Counted from the first letter of the stretch, positions 25,025 to 35,409 are shown. The stretch is DNA of 64,000 nucleotides from Opitutaceae bacterium TAV5 (GCA_000242935.3 CP007053.1:6495001-6559000); one strand, 5' to 3'. The notes: a model not told the origin generated them from the sequence alone. Numbers and translations: made by a program.

Positions 25025-25717
25025 ATGAGCGCAAGCACGACGCTTCCGGTTTACGAAACCTTCTTCACCTGGCAGGGCGAGGGCTGCCACATGGGGCGCG
25101 CCGCGTTTTTTATCCGCACCTTCGGCTGCCCCGTAAAATGCGCCTGGTGCGACTCCGCCGGCACGTGGCATCCGGACTGGGTGCCCGCCGACGTGCCGCG
25201 CATCGCGGTGGACGAACTGGCCGCGCATGCCCGCGCCACTGCGGCGGTTTTCGCCGTGGTCACCGGCGGCGAGCCGGCGATCCACGACCTGCGTCCGCTG
25301 ACGGCCGCGCTCCGGGCCGCCGGCCTGCCCGCGCACCTGGAAACCTCCGGCGCGTATCCGGTTCGCGGAGACTTCGCCTGGATCACCGTGAGCCCCAAAT
25401 GGGCCCGGCCGCCGCTGCCGGAAAACCTTCGCCGGGCCGACGAACTCAAGCTCATCGTGGAGGATGCCGATTCGATCCGGCGCTGGTGGGACGCCATCGG
25501 CGACGAGGTCAGCGCCGTGCGGCATGTGTGGCTGCATCCCGAGTGGTCGCGCCGTGAAGACCCGGCGGTGCTCGGCGCGATTTCCGCCTGGATCAAGACG
25601 CACGGCGACCCCTTCCGCGCCGGCTGGCAACTCCATCGTCTCTATAATGTGGACGCCCTCGACACCCGCGCCCGCCCCGCCATTCCCCTCGGCGGCGACC
25701 CGGCCCGCGGATACTGA
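25025..25717 (+). CDS. queE: 7-carboxy-7-deazaguanine synthase QueE (radical SAM)
   Basis: 230 residues. It performs the radical-SAM ring contraction that makes 7-carboxy-7-deazaguanine. N-terminal ETFFTWQGEGCHMGRAAFFI, then the cluster motif CPVKCAWC (Cys35, Cys39, Cys42; C-x3-C-x2-C) and TGGEPAIHDL. It is 36 bp after queD. The enzyme's substrate is the QueD product, and its product feeds QueC. Confidence 0.95.
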   Translation: MSASTTLPVYETFFTWQGEGCHMGRAAFFIRTFGCPVKCAWCDSAGTWHPDWVPADVPRIAVDELAAHARATAAVFAVVTGGEPAIHDLRPLTAALRAAGLPAHLETSGAYPVRGDFAWITVSPKWARPPLPENLRRADELKLIVEDADSIRRWWDAIGDEVSAVRHVWLHPEWSRREDPAVLGAISAWIKTHGDPFRAGWQLHRLYNVDALDTRARPAIPLGGDPARGY

Positions 25718-25721
25718 GGGG

Positions 25722-25942
25722 AGGAACCGCTAATGGATTTCGCCAACAGGCGAAATCTTCAAAGTGAAGCTGTGACTGATCGTCGCAGCAGGGAACTGTC
25801 GGGGGCCGCTGATCGCGGCCCGGTCAGATTCATGGAAACAAAATGGCCTGCGATCAGCAGGCCCCGGCAGTGTGTTCCGGAGGCGATCAGCCGGAGGGGT
25901 GCCTGAAGATTTCGCCATTGGCGAAATCCATTAGCGGTTCCT
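25722..25942. repeat. 221 bp nested palindrome between queE and queF
   Basis: Perfect 25 bp outer arms (AGGAACCGCTAATGGATTTC... and complement), continued by inner arms GGCGAAATCTTCA/TGAAGATTTCGCC. Each arm is itself a small hairpin (GATTTCGCC-AACA-GGCGAAATC). The core holds further stem-loops such as GGCCGCTGATCGCGGCC, GGCCTGCGATCAGCAGGCC and CTCCGGAGGCGATCAGCCGGAG-like sequence, each with GATC at or near the loop. It starts 5 bp after queE and ends 77 bp before queF. Confidence 0.85.
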
Positions 25943-26019
25943 TTTCCCCCCCTTGGCCGCTTTGGCCGCTTCGCAACTTCGTCCTTTCAGTCCCTGCCGC
26001 CTTTTGCATGGATCGCCGG

Positions 26020-26379
26020 ATGGCTGACCCGAAGATTCTCGAAACCTTTCCCAATCCCGCTCCGCATCGCGATTACGTCATCGAGCACACGCACCACGAA
26101 TTTACCTCGGTATGCCCCATCACCGGTCATCCCGATTTCGCCGCGATTACCGTGCGTTATGTCGCCCACCAGGTGTGTGTGGAGCTCAAGTCGCTCAAGC
26201 TCTACTTCCACGCCTTCCGCAACGAAGGCATTTTTTTCGAGGCGGTCACCAACAAGATCTGCGACGACCTCGGCCAGTCGCTCCGGCCCCGCTCGCTCAC
26301 CATCATCGCCAACTGGAAAGGCCGCGGCGGTATCACGTCCGTCATCACCGCCGACTGGCAGCCATCGGCCGCCGGCTGA
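26020..26379 (+). CDS. queF: NADPH-dependent preQ0 reductase QueF
   Basis: 119 residues, the short (YkvM-type) QueF. It reduces preQ0 to preQ1. Cys32 in FTSVCPITGHPDF forms the thioimide with substrate, Asp39 assists, and the family motif ELKSLKLYFHAFRNEG (55-70) is intact. The ATG at 26020 is chosen (26008 also possible). It is separated from queE by the 221 bp palindrome and may have its own promoter. No tgt, queA or folE is in the window. Confidence 0.94.
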   Translation: MADPKILETFPNPAPHRDYVIEHTHHEFTSVCPITGHPDFAAITVRYVAHQVCVELKSLKLYFHAFRNEGIFFEAVTNKICDDLGQSLRPRSLTIIANWKGRGGITSVITADWQPSAAG

Positions 26380-26966
26380 TCTGCGGAATCCGGAATACCG
26401 ACGTCCAGCTTCAGCCCCTCCATTCGTTCCCGGCCGGGGAACAACAACAAACCCCGGCCGGGAACCGGATCATTGGCGGACATCACACTGACCCGAAGAA
26501 TTGCGCCGGACGAAGCACCGGCGCGGCCAACAAGGCATCCCTGCTTCCGGGCCTTGCAGCCCGACCTGGCAAGAAAAATATCCGGAAAGCCTCCCGTCAC
26601 CAGGCCAGGGCACCGTCGCCGGCCAGTCCGCCATGACACGGGTCGCCGGCTGTGTTGTCTGCCGCCGGGTGAAAAACATCCAGCATCGCACCCAGGAGAT
26701 CTTCGGTTTCATCGCGGTGCGGCGTCTGTTCAAAATCTATGGCCACGAGGTGATGGCTGACGGTTCTTTGTTGGTTCGGCGCTTCCTCGTCTTGCTTCAT
26801 GGGATCGGATTTGTCCTCGCGGCAACGCGCCGCTCCGGAGACACACTGCACAGCAGGACCGGTGCCAGCATCGCGACAGGCGGTTGGCAAATCCGACGAT
26901 ATGCGGGTCAAATCCGGTGAAACGGCTCCGCCCGGACGGACATGGATGGCAACGAATCCGGCCCCG
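26380..26966. other. 587 bp convergent intergenic region, no supported gene
   Basis: Lies between the ends of queF and trpB. Near queF it holds a perfect 14 bp hairpin (GTTCCCGGCCGGGG, 26426-26439, with its complement at 26452-26465 around an ACAACAACAA loop), a plausible terminator without T-run. Short frames on both strands (for example 26597-26911, minus) show no domain and irregular composition. Confidence 0.45.
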
Positions 26967-28220
26967 TCACACCCCGTTGACCTGCTCGCCCAGAATGCGC
27001 GCGACCTGGTTCACGTCCTTGTCGCCGCGGCCGCTGAGGTTGACGAGAACGATCTTGCCCTTGCCGAGCGCCCTGGCGCGCTTGATGCCCTCGACGACCG
27101 CGTGGGTCGATTCCAGCGCCGGGATGATGCCCTCGAGTCGCGATACGAGCTGGAAGGTTTCCAGCACCTCGTCGTCGCACGCATAGGCGTAATCGATCCG
27201 TCCGCGGTCACGGTACCAGGCGTGTTCGGGGCCGATCGCCGCGTAGTCGAGGCCGGCGCTGACGGAATGCGTCAGCTCGATCTGCCCGTCCGGGTTTTGC
27301 AGGATCCAGGTTTTTGCACCCTGCAGCACGCCGAGTTTGCCACCCTCGAACCGCGCCGCGTGCTCGCCGCGACGGATGCCGCGGCCACCCGCCTCGACGC
27401 CGATCAGGCGCACGTCCTCAAACGGCAAAAATTCGAAAAACACGCCGATCGCATTGGAGCCGCCGCCCACGCACGCAATGATCTCGTCCGGCAGGCGGCC
27501 TTCCCGCGCCATGATCTGCTCGCGCGCCTCTTGCCCGATCACGCGATGAAAGTCGCGCACCATCATCGGATACGGGTGCGAACCGAGCGCGGAGCCGAGG
27601 ATGTAGTGCGTGCTGCGGACGTTGGTCACCCAGTCGCGCATGGCTTCGTTGACGGCATCCTTGAGCGTTTTCTGGCCGGCCTCCACCCCGCGCACTTCCG
27701 CGCCCATCAGACGCATACGAAAAACATTGAGCGCCTGGCGCTCCATGTCGACCGAGCCCATGTACACGACACACTCGAGCCCGAATTTCGCGCAGACCGC
27801 CGCCGTGGCCACACCGTGCTGGCCGGCTCCGGTTTCCGCGATGATGCGCTTCTTGCCCATGCGACGGGCGAGAAGGGCCTGGCCGATGGCGTTGTTGATC
27901 TTGTGCGCGCCGGTGTGGAGCAGGTCCTCGCGCTTGAAATAAATCTTCGCGCCGCCGCAATGTTCCGTGAGCCGGCCGGCGTAATAAAGCCCGGTGGGAC
28001 GCCCGGCGAACTCCTTCAGGTGCCAGCGCAGCTCCTCGACAAACGCCGGATCGTTGCGGGCGACTTCGTAGGCGTCGCCCAGCTCCTTGAGCGCAGTGAA
28101 GAGCGTCTCGGGAACGTAGGCGCCGCCGTAGGCGCCGAAGCGGCCATGCGCATCGGGCAGCGAATCGGGCGAAACAGGAGCGGCGGATGAAGTGGCGGCG
28201 GAGCCGGAAGAAGAGGCCAT
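26967..28220 (-). CDS. trpB: Tryptophan synthase beta chain TrpB
   Basis: 417 residues. It condenses indole with serine to tryptophan, in complex with TrpA. Schiff-base Lys107 in [25 protein letters not shown]; phosphate loop GGGSNAIG; closing helix region typical of TrpB1. The ATG at 28220 is the sensible start, since further upstream the open frame has no TrpB similarity. trpA lies upstream on the same strand but xylB is inserted between them. Confidence 0.97.
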   Translation of the reverse strand: MASSSGSAATSSAAPVSPDSLPDAHGRFGAYGGAYVPETLFTALKELGDAYEVARNDPAFVEELRWHLKEFAGRPTGLYYAGRLTEHCGGAKIYFKREDLLHTGAHKINNAIGQALLARRMGKKRIIAETGAGQHGVATAAVCAKFGLECVVYMGSVDMERQALNVFRMRLMGAEVRGVEAGQKTLKDAVNEAMRDWVTNVRSTHYILGSALGSHPYPMMVRDFHRVIGQEAREQIMAREGRLPDEIIACVGGGSNAIGVFFEFLPFEDVRLIGVEAGGRGIRRGEHAARFEGGKLGVLQGAKTWILQNPDGQIELTHSVSAGLDYAAIGPEHAWYRDRGRIDYAYACDDEVLETFQLVSRLEGIIPALESTHAVVEGIKRARALGKGKIVLVNLSGRGDKDVNQVARILGEQVNGV

Positions 28221-28287
28221 GTACACCATGCGAAGGCCACACGCCGCGTCTGGCAAACGGGATTTCCGCCAGACCGGATGGATTTCG

Positions 28288-28392
28288 GGATTTTCGATTC
28301 CCGATTTTCGATTGCAGAAATCAGGCGCTGGCGCGGCCGGAGCGTTTCCCCGGAGTGGCAGGATCCACTCGGGAATCGGGAATCGAAAATCC
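28288..28392. repeat. Inverted repeat of the 'ttcgattcccgattttcg' type
   Basis: Eighteen-base perfect arms at 28288-28305 (GGATTTTCGATTCCCGAT) and 28375-28392, in the xylB-trpB gap, ending one base before the xylB stop. It may fold into the 3' end of the xylB message. A degenerate relative lies at 54850-54985. Confidence 0.8.
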
Positions 28393-28393
28393 T

Positions 28394-29914
<1,521 letters not shown>

Positions 29915-30109
29915 GAGGGATAAATTTGCTCAACAGGTGGGCACAAATGCGGTCCGATGGACACAAAAAACCGGTGTCGTCGCAGCAAAAAAGAGGAGCA
30001 TCGGACCAAGGCCGTCCGGCACGGTCGGGACGCCCGCGGAACAGCAGACGGCGAACCCGCAGCTACGGGAAATGCGTGCGACGGGTGCGGGCGGTCTCGC
30101 CTGCGCCGC

Positions 30110-30916
30110 TCACTCCCTCGCCGTGCCGGCCGAGAGATCCGCGGCCTTTGCGCCGATGGCGCCGGCAATGGCGCTGCGGTTGTCGAGATGATCGCGGATG
30201 ACATTCACCAGCGCGCTCCCGACGACCACGCCATCGGCATGGCGCGCCACTTCGGTGACATGCGCCCGCTTGCCGATGCCAAAACCGACCACCACCGGCA
30301 GCGTCGTCCGGGCCTTGATCCGCGCGAGGGCAGGACCGACGCCCGCCGCGACGGCATCCTGCACGCCGGTCACGCCCTCGCGCGACACGTAGTAGATAAA
30401 ACCCGTCGCAGCCTTCGCGATCACGGCGATGCGTTCATCGGGCGTGGTCGGTGCGACAATAAAAACCGTTTTCACGCCGTGGTGCGCACAGGCGCCGGCG
30501 ACGTCCGACGCTTCTTCCGGCGGCAGATCGAGCGTGAGAATGGCATCGATACCGGCCTGCTTCGCCTGCTGCACCCAGGCGTCGACGCCGTTGGAGAACA
30601 CGAGATTGTAGTAGGTGTAGTAAACCAGCGGCACCTGAGGAAACTCCTCGCGCAGTTTCCGGGTGAGCTCGAAGACGCGGGCCGCCGTCATGCCGCTTTC
30701 CAGCGCGCGCTGGGCGGCGAGCTGGTTCGTCAAGCCGTCGGCGAGCGGATCGGAGAACGGCACGCCAAGCTCCAGAATATCCACCCCGTTGCGCAATACC
30801 GCCCGACAGGCTTCGAGCGATGTGTCGAAATCCGGGTCCCCGGCGCACAAATAGGCGACAAAGGCGGCGCGATTTTCCTGCTGGCAGCGTTGAAACGTCT
30901 CGGCGATGCGGTCCAT
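30110..30916 (-). CDS. trpA: Tryptophan synthase alpha chain TrpA
   Basis: 268 residues. It cleaves indole-3-glycerol phosphate to indole. Catalytic Glu49 and Asp60 lie in ILELGVPFSDPLADG; the phosphate loops VVGFGIGKRAHV and ADGVVVGSALV are intact. The 195 bp gap after it contains GGTCCGATG and CATCGGACC, which could pair, but no gene. Confidence 0.97.
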   Translation of the reverse strand: MDRIAETFQRCQQENRAAFVAYLCAGDPDFDTSLEACRAVLRNGVDILELGVPFSDPLADGLTNQLAAQRALESGMTAARVFELTRKLREEFPQVPLVYYTYYNLVFSNGVDAWVQQAKQAGIDAILTLDLPPEEASDVAGACAHHGVKTVFIVAPTTPDERIAVIAKAATGFIYYVSREGVTGVQDAVAAGVGPALARIKARTTLPVVVGFGIGKRAHVTEVARHADGVVVGSALVNVIRDHLDNRSAIAGAIGAKAADLSAGTARE

Positions 30917-31042
30917 GGAGATGTCATGCGCGCAAAAAACCGCCCGTCTGGCAACATCCGCGATGCACTTTGTCGATCATCGCAAGCCTCCCTCCCGGCT
31001 CCTCCGGCCTTCGCGCCCCCCTCCCCTTCCCCAATCGCCCGC

Positions 31043-31081
31043 AAAAAAACCGGACGGCCTTGCGCGGCGCGATCCGGTTTC
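31043..31081 (-). terminator. Rho-independent terminator after the HU/IHF gene
   Basis: Minus strand: stem AAACCGGATCG...CGTCCGGTTT followed at once by a run of seven T. It lies 57 bp past the HU-type gene and ahead of trpA. Confidence 0.8.
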
Positions 31082-31137
31082 GAAAACAACGGGCAGGCCA
31101 CGGACGGAGAAACTCCCCCCCCGCGGCCCGGGTCCGG

Positions 31138-31446
31138 TCAAAGTGTCTTGATGTCGATCTTCTTGAGCAGTTGCTTGAGGATTTTGCCGGACTTGAACTT
31201 CACCACGGCGCGCTCGGGGATCACGACCTCGGCGTCGGGCTTGTTCGGGTTGCGGCCGATGCGCGACTTGCGACGCTGGACCTCGAGCACGCCGAAGTTG
31301 CGAAGCTCTACGTTCCGGCCCTCGGACAAGGCTCGCATGATAATGTCCAGAGTCATCTGGACCGAAGCCACGATTTCCTTCTGGGGAAACCCGGTCTTTT
31401 CGTAAATTTCGAGGACGATCTCGCGTTTGGTCAGATTAGCAGGCAT
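31138..31446 (-). CDS. HU/IHF-family DNA-binding protein
   Basis: 102 residues, normal for IHF/HU. It begins with TKREIVLEIYEKTGFPQKEI, then the NVELRNFGVLEVQRRKSRIG beta-arm base and the RNPNKPDA arm tip, and ends KFKSGKILKQLL. The spacing of the RNP tip and the helix composition are closer to IHF than to HU, but the split is uncertain. AAGGAA lies before the ATG. It is divergent from the ClpX-like gene over a 95 bp shared promoter region. Confidence 0.93.
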   Translation of the reverse strand: MPANLTKREIVLEIYEKTGFPQKEIVASVQMTLDIIMRALSEGRNVELRNFGVLEVQRRKSRIGRNPNKPDAEVVIPERAVVKFKSGKILKQLLKKIDIKTL

Positions 31447-31541
31447 GGTTGGATTCCTTTATTAGATCAGGTTATCGGTCGTTCCGTAACCTACGTGCTC
31501 TTCATCGATTACGTCAAACCACCTTTTGATTTTTTACTGAC

Positions 31542-33179
31542 ATGGATACACAAGATCCTTTTAACCAACTACCTGCAAACATCAGGGAAATGCTCCGGAA
31601 AGCGGGCATGTCCGGATTTTCCGCGCCCTCTCCAACCAGCCAGAGCGCCGGTACTTCGGAAACGCCGCCGGCCGCCGAGACGCGCGACGAGACGCTCGCG
31701 CGCATCCGCGCCTTCAGCCTCAAGCCGCGTGAAATCCGCGACCACCTCGACCGCTTCGTCATCCAGCAGGCCGAGGCGAAAAAGGTCCTCTCCGTCGCCA
31801 TCTGCGACCATTACAACCACGTCCGGCAGTGCCTCGAAAACCCCGACCTGCGCGAGCGCGACTACGCCAAGCAAAACATCCTCGTACTCGGCCCCACCGG
31901 CGTGGGCAAGACCTACCTCATGCGCAACATCGCGCGCCTCATCGGCGTGCCCTTCGTGAAGGCCGATGCGACAAAATTTTCCGAAACCGGCTACGTCGGC
32001 GGCGATGTGGACGACATCGTGCGCGACCTCGTCAAGGCGGCCGACGGCGACGTCGAGCTCGCCCAGTACGGCATCGTCTACATCGACGAGATCGACAAGA
32101 TCGCCTCCGCCACCGGCTCCGCTTCGGGCGGCGGCGGGCGCGACGTCTCCGGCCGCGGCGTGCAGATCAACCTCCTCAAGCTCATGGAGGACACCGACGT
32201 CAACCTCCAGAGCCAGACCGACCTCGCCTCGCAGATGCAGGCCATGATGGAGATGCAGCGCACGGGAAAAACCCGCAAACGCACCATCAACACCCGCCAC
32301 ATCCTCTTCATCGTCAGCGGCGCCTTCGACAAGCTCGCCGAAAATATCCGCCGCCGCATCGAGAAAAACCGCATCGGCTTCGCCGCCTCCCTTCCCCTCC
32401 CCGACGGCACCGCGGCCGCAGCCGGCGCCGGCGCGACCGGCGTCGCCACCGAGGACATCGCGCCGCCGCGCCCCGACGTGCCGACCGATTACCTGCGCTT
32501 CGCCGAATCCCGCGATTTTATCGACTACGGCATGGAGCCGGAATTTGTCGGCCGCCTCCCTGTGCGCGTGGCCTGCCAGCACCTCACCGCCTCCGATCTC
32601 GAAAAAATCCTCAACACCTCCGAAGGCAGCATCCTGCAACAATACCGCGCCGACTTCGGCGGCTACGGCATCGATTTCGAAATCACGCCCGAGGCCATCA
32701 CCGAAGTCGCCCGCCTCGCCCACCGCGAGAGCACCGGCGCGCGCGGCCTCATGACCGTGCTCGAACGCGTGCTGCGCGACTTCAAGTTCGAGCTTCCCTC
32801 GACCGCGATCAAGGCCTTCCGCATCGACGCCGCCACCGTGGCCGCGCCGCGCGAGACGCTCCGCGCCCTCCTGCGCGAATCCGCGCATCGCCAGCACGAT
32901 GTGCTCAAGGCCGATGTCCTCGCCTTCTCGCAACGTTTCCAGGAAGAACACACCTTCCAGCTCATCTTCACCGACGACGCCATCGACACCCTCATCGAGC
33001 AGAGCCTCGCGACCGACAAAACCATCCGCGCGCTCTGCGAGGACAAATTCCGCAACTTTCACCACGGCCTCAAGCTCCTCGCCCGCGACGGCGAACCGTC
33101 CGTCACCACCATCGACCGCCACGTGGTGGAAAACCCGGACAAGGCCATCTCCGAGTGGGTCGTCGCCCGCTTCCGCTGA
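31542..33179 (+). CDS. ClpX-like AAA+ unfoldase without zinc-binding domain
   Basis: 545 residues. Walker A GPTGVGKT (117-124), pore-loop GYVG (150-153), Walker B VYIDEIDK (179-186), and RDVSGRGVQINLLKLME (200-216) correspond closely to ClpX. IGF (278-280) sits where ClpX carries its ClpP-docking loop. Unlike ClpX (about 420 residues) it has no N-terminal C4 zinc finger; residues 1-60 are instead a Ser/Thr/Pro-rich tail. Extra segments are a Gln/Met-rich insertion (about 222-242), an Ala/Gly-rich one (about 285-305) and roughly 80 more C-terminal residues. It probably unfolds proteins for ClpP or acts alone; ClpP is not in this window. Confidence 0.88.
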   Translation: MDTQDPFNQLPANIREMLRKAGMSGFSAPSPTSQSAGTSETPPAAETRDETLARIRAFSLKPREIRDHLDRFVIQQAEAKKVLSVAICDHYNHVRQCLENPDLRERDYAKQNILVLGPTGVGKTYLMRNIARLIGVPFVKADATKFSETGYVGGDVDDIVRDLVKAADGDVELAQYGIVYIDEIDKIASATGSASGGGGRDVSGRGVQINLLKLMEDTDVNLQSQTDLASQMQAMMEMQRTGKTRKRTINTRHILFIVSGAFDKLAENIRRRIEKNRIGFAASLPLPDGTAAAAGAGATGVATEDIAPPRPDVPTDYLRFAESRDFIDYGMEPEFVGRLPVRVACQHLTASDLEKILNTSEGSILQQYRADFGGYGIDFEITPEAITEVARLAHRESTGARGLMTVLERVLRDFKFELPSTAIKAFRIDAATVAAPRETLRALLRESAHRQHDVLKADVLAFSQRFQEEHTFQLIFTDDAIDTLIEQSLATDKTIRALCEDKFRNFHHGLKLLARDGEPSVTTIDRHVVENPDKAISEWVVARFR

Positions 33180-33187
33180 CCGGAAAC

Positions 33188-33248
33188 GCTGAAATACCGG
33201 CCTCCCGAAAACCGGCAACCGGCCCGTGGCGGCAACCGGTATTTCAGC
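33188..33248. repeat. Hairpin of the 'atttcagc' type after the ClpX-like gene
   Basis: GCTGAAATACCGG (33188-33200) and its exact complement (33236-33248), followed by tandem TTTCAGC-like units up to 33275. Similar TTTCAG repeats occur at about 34183-34217 and 56330-56436, always just upstream of a gene start. Confidence 0.65.
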
Positions 33249-33286
33249 TTTCAGCCTTTCAGCATTTCAGCTTTTTCTCTCCTGCC

Positions 33287-34030
33287 ATGCCCGATCCTGT
33301 CGCCGTCAACACCATGTTTGGCCGCATTGCCCGTCGCTACGACCTCGCCAACCGGCTTCTCAGCGGCGGCGCCGACGTGTGGTGGCGCTGGCGTCTCGTC
33401 CGCCGCGTCCGTCGCGGTCTCCTCGCCTCCGCTCCCGCCGCCCGGCCCGCCGATGTGCTCGACCTCGCCACCGGCAGCGGTGACGTGGCCTTCGCCCTCG
33501 CCCGCGCTCTCCCGCCCGCCGCGCGCATCACCGGCATGGATTTCTGCCAGCCCATGCTCGACGAGGCCTCCGCCAAACAGCGCGCCCTCGGCAGCGACAC
33601 CTCCGCCGCCCGCATCGTCTTCCGGCAAGGCGACGGCATGGCCCTGGCGCTCGACGACGAGTGCATGGACGCCGTCACCATTTCCTTCGGCCTGCGCAAC
33701 ATGGCCAGCCGCCTGCAAGCTCTCCGCGAGATGCACCGCGTGCTCCGCCCCGGCGGCCGCGTGCACGTGCTGGAGTTTTCCCAGCCCTGGCGCTGGTTCC
33801 GGCTGCTCTACTTTTTTTACCTCCGGCGCATCCTCCCGCGCATCGCCGGCATCGTCACCGGCGACAAAAGCGCCTACGACTACCTCTGCGGCTCGATCGA
33901 GACGTACCCGACCCACAGCGCCATGAGCAACGAACTCCGCCTCGCCGGCTTCCGCCAGATCGAGGTCATCCGCATGACCGCCGGCATCGTCGCCCTCCAC
34001 ATCGGGAAAAAGCTGAAAGCAGAAAACTGA
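33287..34030 (+). CDS. ubiE: UbiE/MenG-type quinone methyltransferase
   Basis: 247 residues. SAM-dependent C-methylation of demethylmenaquinone (or the ubiquinone precursor). N-terminal FGRIARRYDLANRLLSGG, SAM motif DVLDLATGSGDVAFALARAL, then the family signature ISFGLRNMASRLQALREMHR and LEFSQPW. The start is the ATG at 33287. Since verrucomicrobial genomes generally use menaquinone, MenG activity is the likelier one. Confidence 0.93.
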   Translation: MPDPVAVNTMFGRIARRYDLANRLLSGGADVWWRWRLVRRVRRGLLASAPAARPADVLDLATGSGDVAFALARALPPAARITGMDFCQPMLDEASAKQRALGSDTSAARIVFRQGDGMALALDDECMDAVTISFGLRNMASRLQALREMHRVLRPGGRVHVLEFSQPWRWFRLLYFFYLRRILPRIAGIVTGDKSAYDYLCGSIETYPTHSAMSNELRLAGFRQIEVIRMTAGIVALHIGKKLKAEN

Positions 34031-34061
34031 AACACCGCCGGCTCACCCTGATCCAGAAGCT

Positions 34062-34161
34062 GGAACCGCTAAAATTCGCTAAAAACCGCTAAATGAAAAC
34101 AGGTCGGAGACGAAACCGGAATGCCTTTGTTTAGCGTCCCTTAGCGTCCTTTAGCGGTTCC
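34062..34161. repeat. 100 bp inverted repeat of the 'ccgctaaa/ttagcggtt' type
   Basis: Arms 34062-34093 and 34130-34161 (GGAACCGCTAAAATTCGCTA... against ...CGTCCTTTAGCGGTTCC), each built of CGCTAAA-like units. The GGAACCGCTAA tip is shared with the palindrome at 25722-25942. Confidence 0.75.
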
Positions 34162-34224
34162 CCCTCTGCCAGCTATTCCAGATTTCAGCTTTTCAGATTT
34201 CAGCTTTTCAGCTTTTTCCTCCCT

Positions 34225-35070
34225 GTGGTTCCCGACGCCGATTATCGCATCAAACTGCCCGTCTTCGAGGGCCCGCTCGATCTTCTCCTCTTCCTCATCC
34301 GGAAAAACGAGATCGACATCTACGATATCCCCATCGAGTCGGTCACACGCCAGTACATCGACGTCCTCCACTCGATGCAGGAACTGGACCTGGAAATCGC
34401 CGGCGAGTTTTTCGTCATGGCCGCCTCGCTCATGGAAATCAAGAGCCGCATGCTCCTTCCCCGTGGCCAGGCCGCCACCGGCCCGGCGGAGGACGACGAC
34501 GCCCTCGATCCCCGCTGGGAACTCGTCCATCAGCTCCTCCAGTACCGCAAGTTCAAGGAAGCCGCCGGCAAGCTCGACGAACTCTCGATCTTCCAGCGCG
34601 ACATGCTCCCCCGCGTCGTCATCCAGGAAACCGCCACCGAAGCCGAACGCCCGCTCAGGCCCGCCGACAAGATCGAACTCTGGAACGTCTTCAACATCGT
34701 CCTGCGCCGCCTCGCCGAAAAACTCGTCATCGGCGAAATCCAGGACGAGCAGGTCACCGTCTCCGACAAGATGGAAGAATTGCTCGCCCTCACCCGCACT
34801 CAAAAATCATTCATTTTTACCGACCTTTTCACCGGCCCCGTCACCGTCCGCGTGCTCGTTGCCACCTTCATCGCCGTGCTCGAGCTCACCCGCCTGCGCA
34901 AGCTCCGCATCAGCCAGACCGAAGCGTACACCGACATCCTCTGCACCGCCGTCGAGGACGAGGACCCGCCGCCCACCCCCGCCGCCGCGGTCGAAACGGC
35001 TGCTCCGGAAAGCAATGAAGTGCAAAACCCTCTTGAAACACCGGAGGAACCTCACACCGTCACCCCGTGA
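34225..35070 (+). CDS. scpA: Segregation and condensation protein ScpA
   Basis: 281 residues from a GTG. It is the kleisin subunit that bridges SMC heads in chromosome condensation. N-terminal SMC-neck-binding motif FEGPLDLLLFLIRKNEIDIY, central EIKSRMLLPR, and a C-terminal winged helix (VATFIAVLELTRLRKLRISQ). A Pro/Glu-rich tail of about 40 residues follows. No scpB in the window. The next gene starts inside its stop codon (GTGA overlap). Confidence 0.95.
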   Translation: MVPDADYRIKLPVFEGPLDLLLFLIRKNEIDIYDIPIESVTRQYIDVLHSMQELDLEIAGEFFVMAASLMEIKSRMLLPRGQAATGPAEDDDALDPRWELVHQLLQYRKFKEAAGKLDELSIFQRDMLPRVVIQETATEAERPLRPADKIELWNVFNIVLRRLAEKLVIGEIQDEQVTVSDKMEELLALTRTQKSFIFTDLFTGPVTVRVLVATFIAVLELTRLRKLRISQTEAYTDILCTAVEDEDPPPTPAAAVETAAPESNEVQNPLETPEEPHTVTP

Positions 35071-35339
35071 GCAAACGCCCTCGAAAAAAGACCGACGCCC
35101 CGAAAAAAGCTCCCCGCAAAGCCGGGCTCCTTGGAGTCGGCCTCGATAATGACGACGGGCACAAACGCATCACCCGGGGCGAAAAATTCGTGCTCGTCGG
35201 CGGCTCCGAGGAAACCCACGGCCGCATGACCGAAACCGTCGTCAAGACGTTCGAGGAGCTCAAGCGCCGCGACAAACACCTCGAAACCGTCGAACCGCGC
35301 GAACTGGCCGAGATCATCGACAAATCCACCCCGCGCTAG
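35067..35339 (+). CDS. Small basic hypothetical protein coupled to scpA
   Basis: 90 residues from a GTG that overlaps the scpA stop by four bases, so it is translationally coupled. Lys/Arg-rich N-terminus (about 1-20) and a soluble acidic/basic body (DNDDGHKRITRGEKFVLVGG, then VVKTFEELKRRDKHL). No known domain recognised. The coupling suggests a chromosome-related role; that is inference. Confidence 0.7.
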   Translation: MSKRPRKKTDAPKKAPRKAGLLGVGLDNDDGHKRITRGEKFVLVGGSEETHGRMTETVVKTFEELKRRDKHLETVEPRELAEIIDKSTPR

Positions 35340-35409
35340 ACAATCGCCTCCTTTCGTTCCACGTTTCTCTTTTCTGCATTCCCGGAACCCTCACATTTCT
35401 GTCATCCAC

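Noticed and set aside
26597-26911. 104-codon minus-strand frame between queF and trpB
   Set aside because: No domain, no ribosome-binding site and irregular codon use; could be decayed sequence.
31569-33218. 549-codon minus-strand frame opposite the ClpX-like gene
   Set aside because: Shadow of a gene with Walker A/B and pore motifs on the plus strand.
31829-34030. 733-codon plus-strand frame spanning the ClpX-like gene and ubiE
   Set aside because: Only the part from 33287 encodes a protein (UbiE/MenG); the earlier part is an Arg/Pro-rich out-of-frame reading of the ClpX-like gene.
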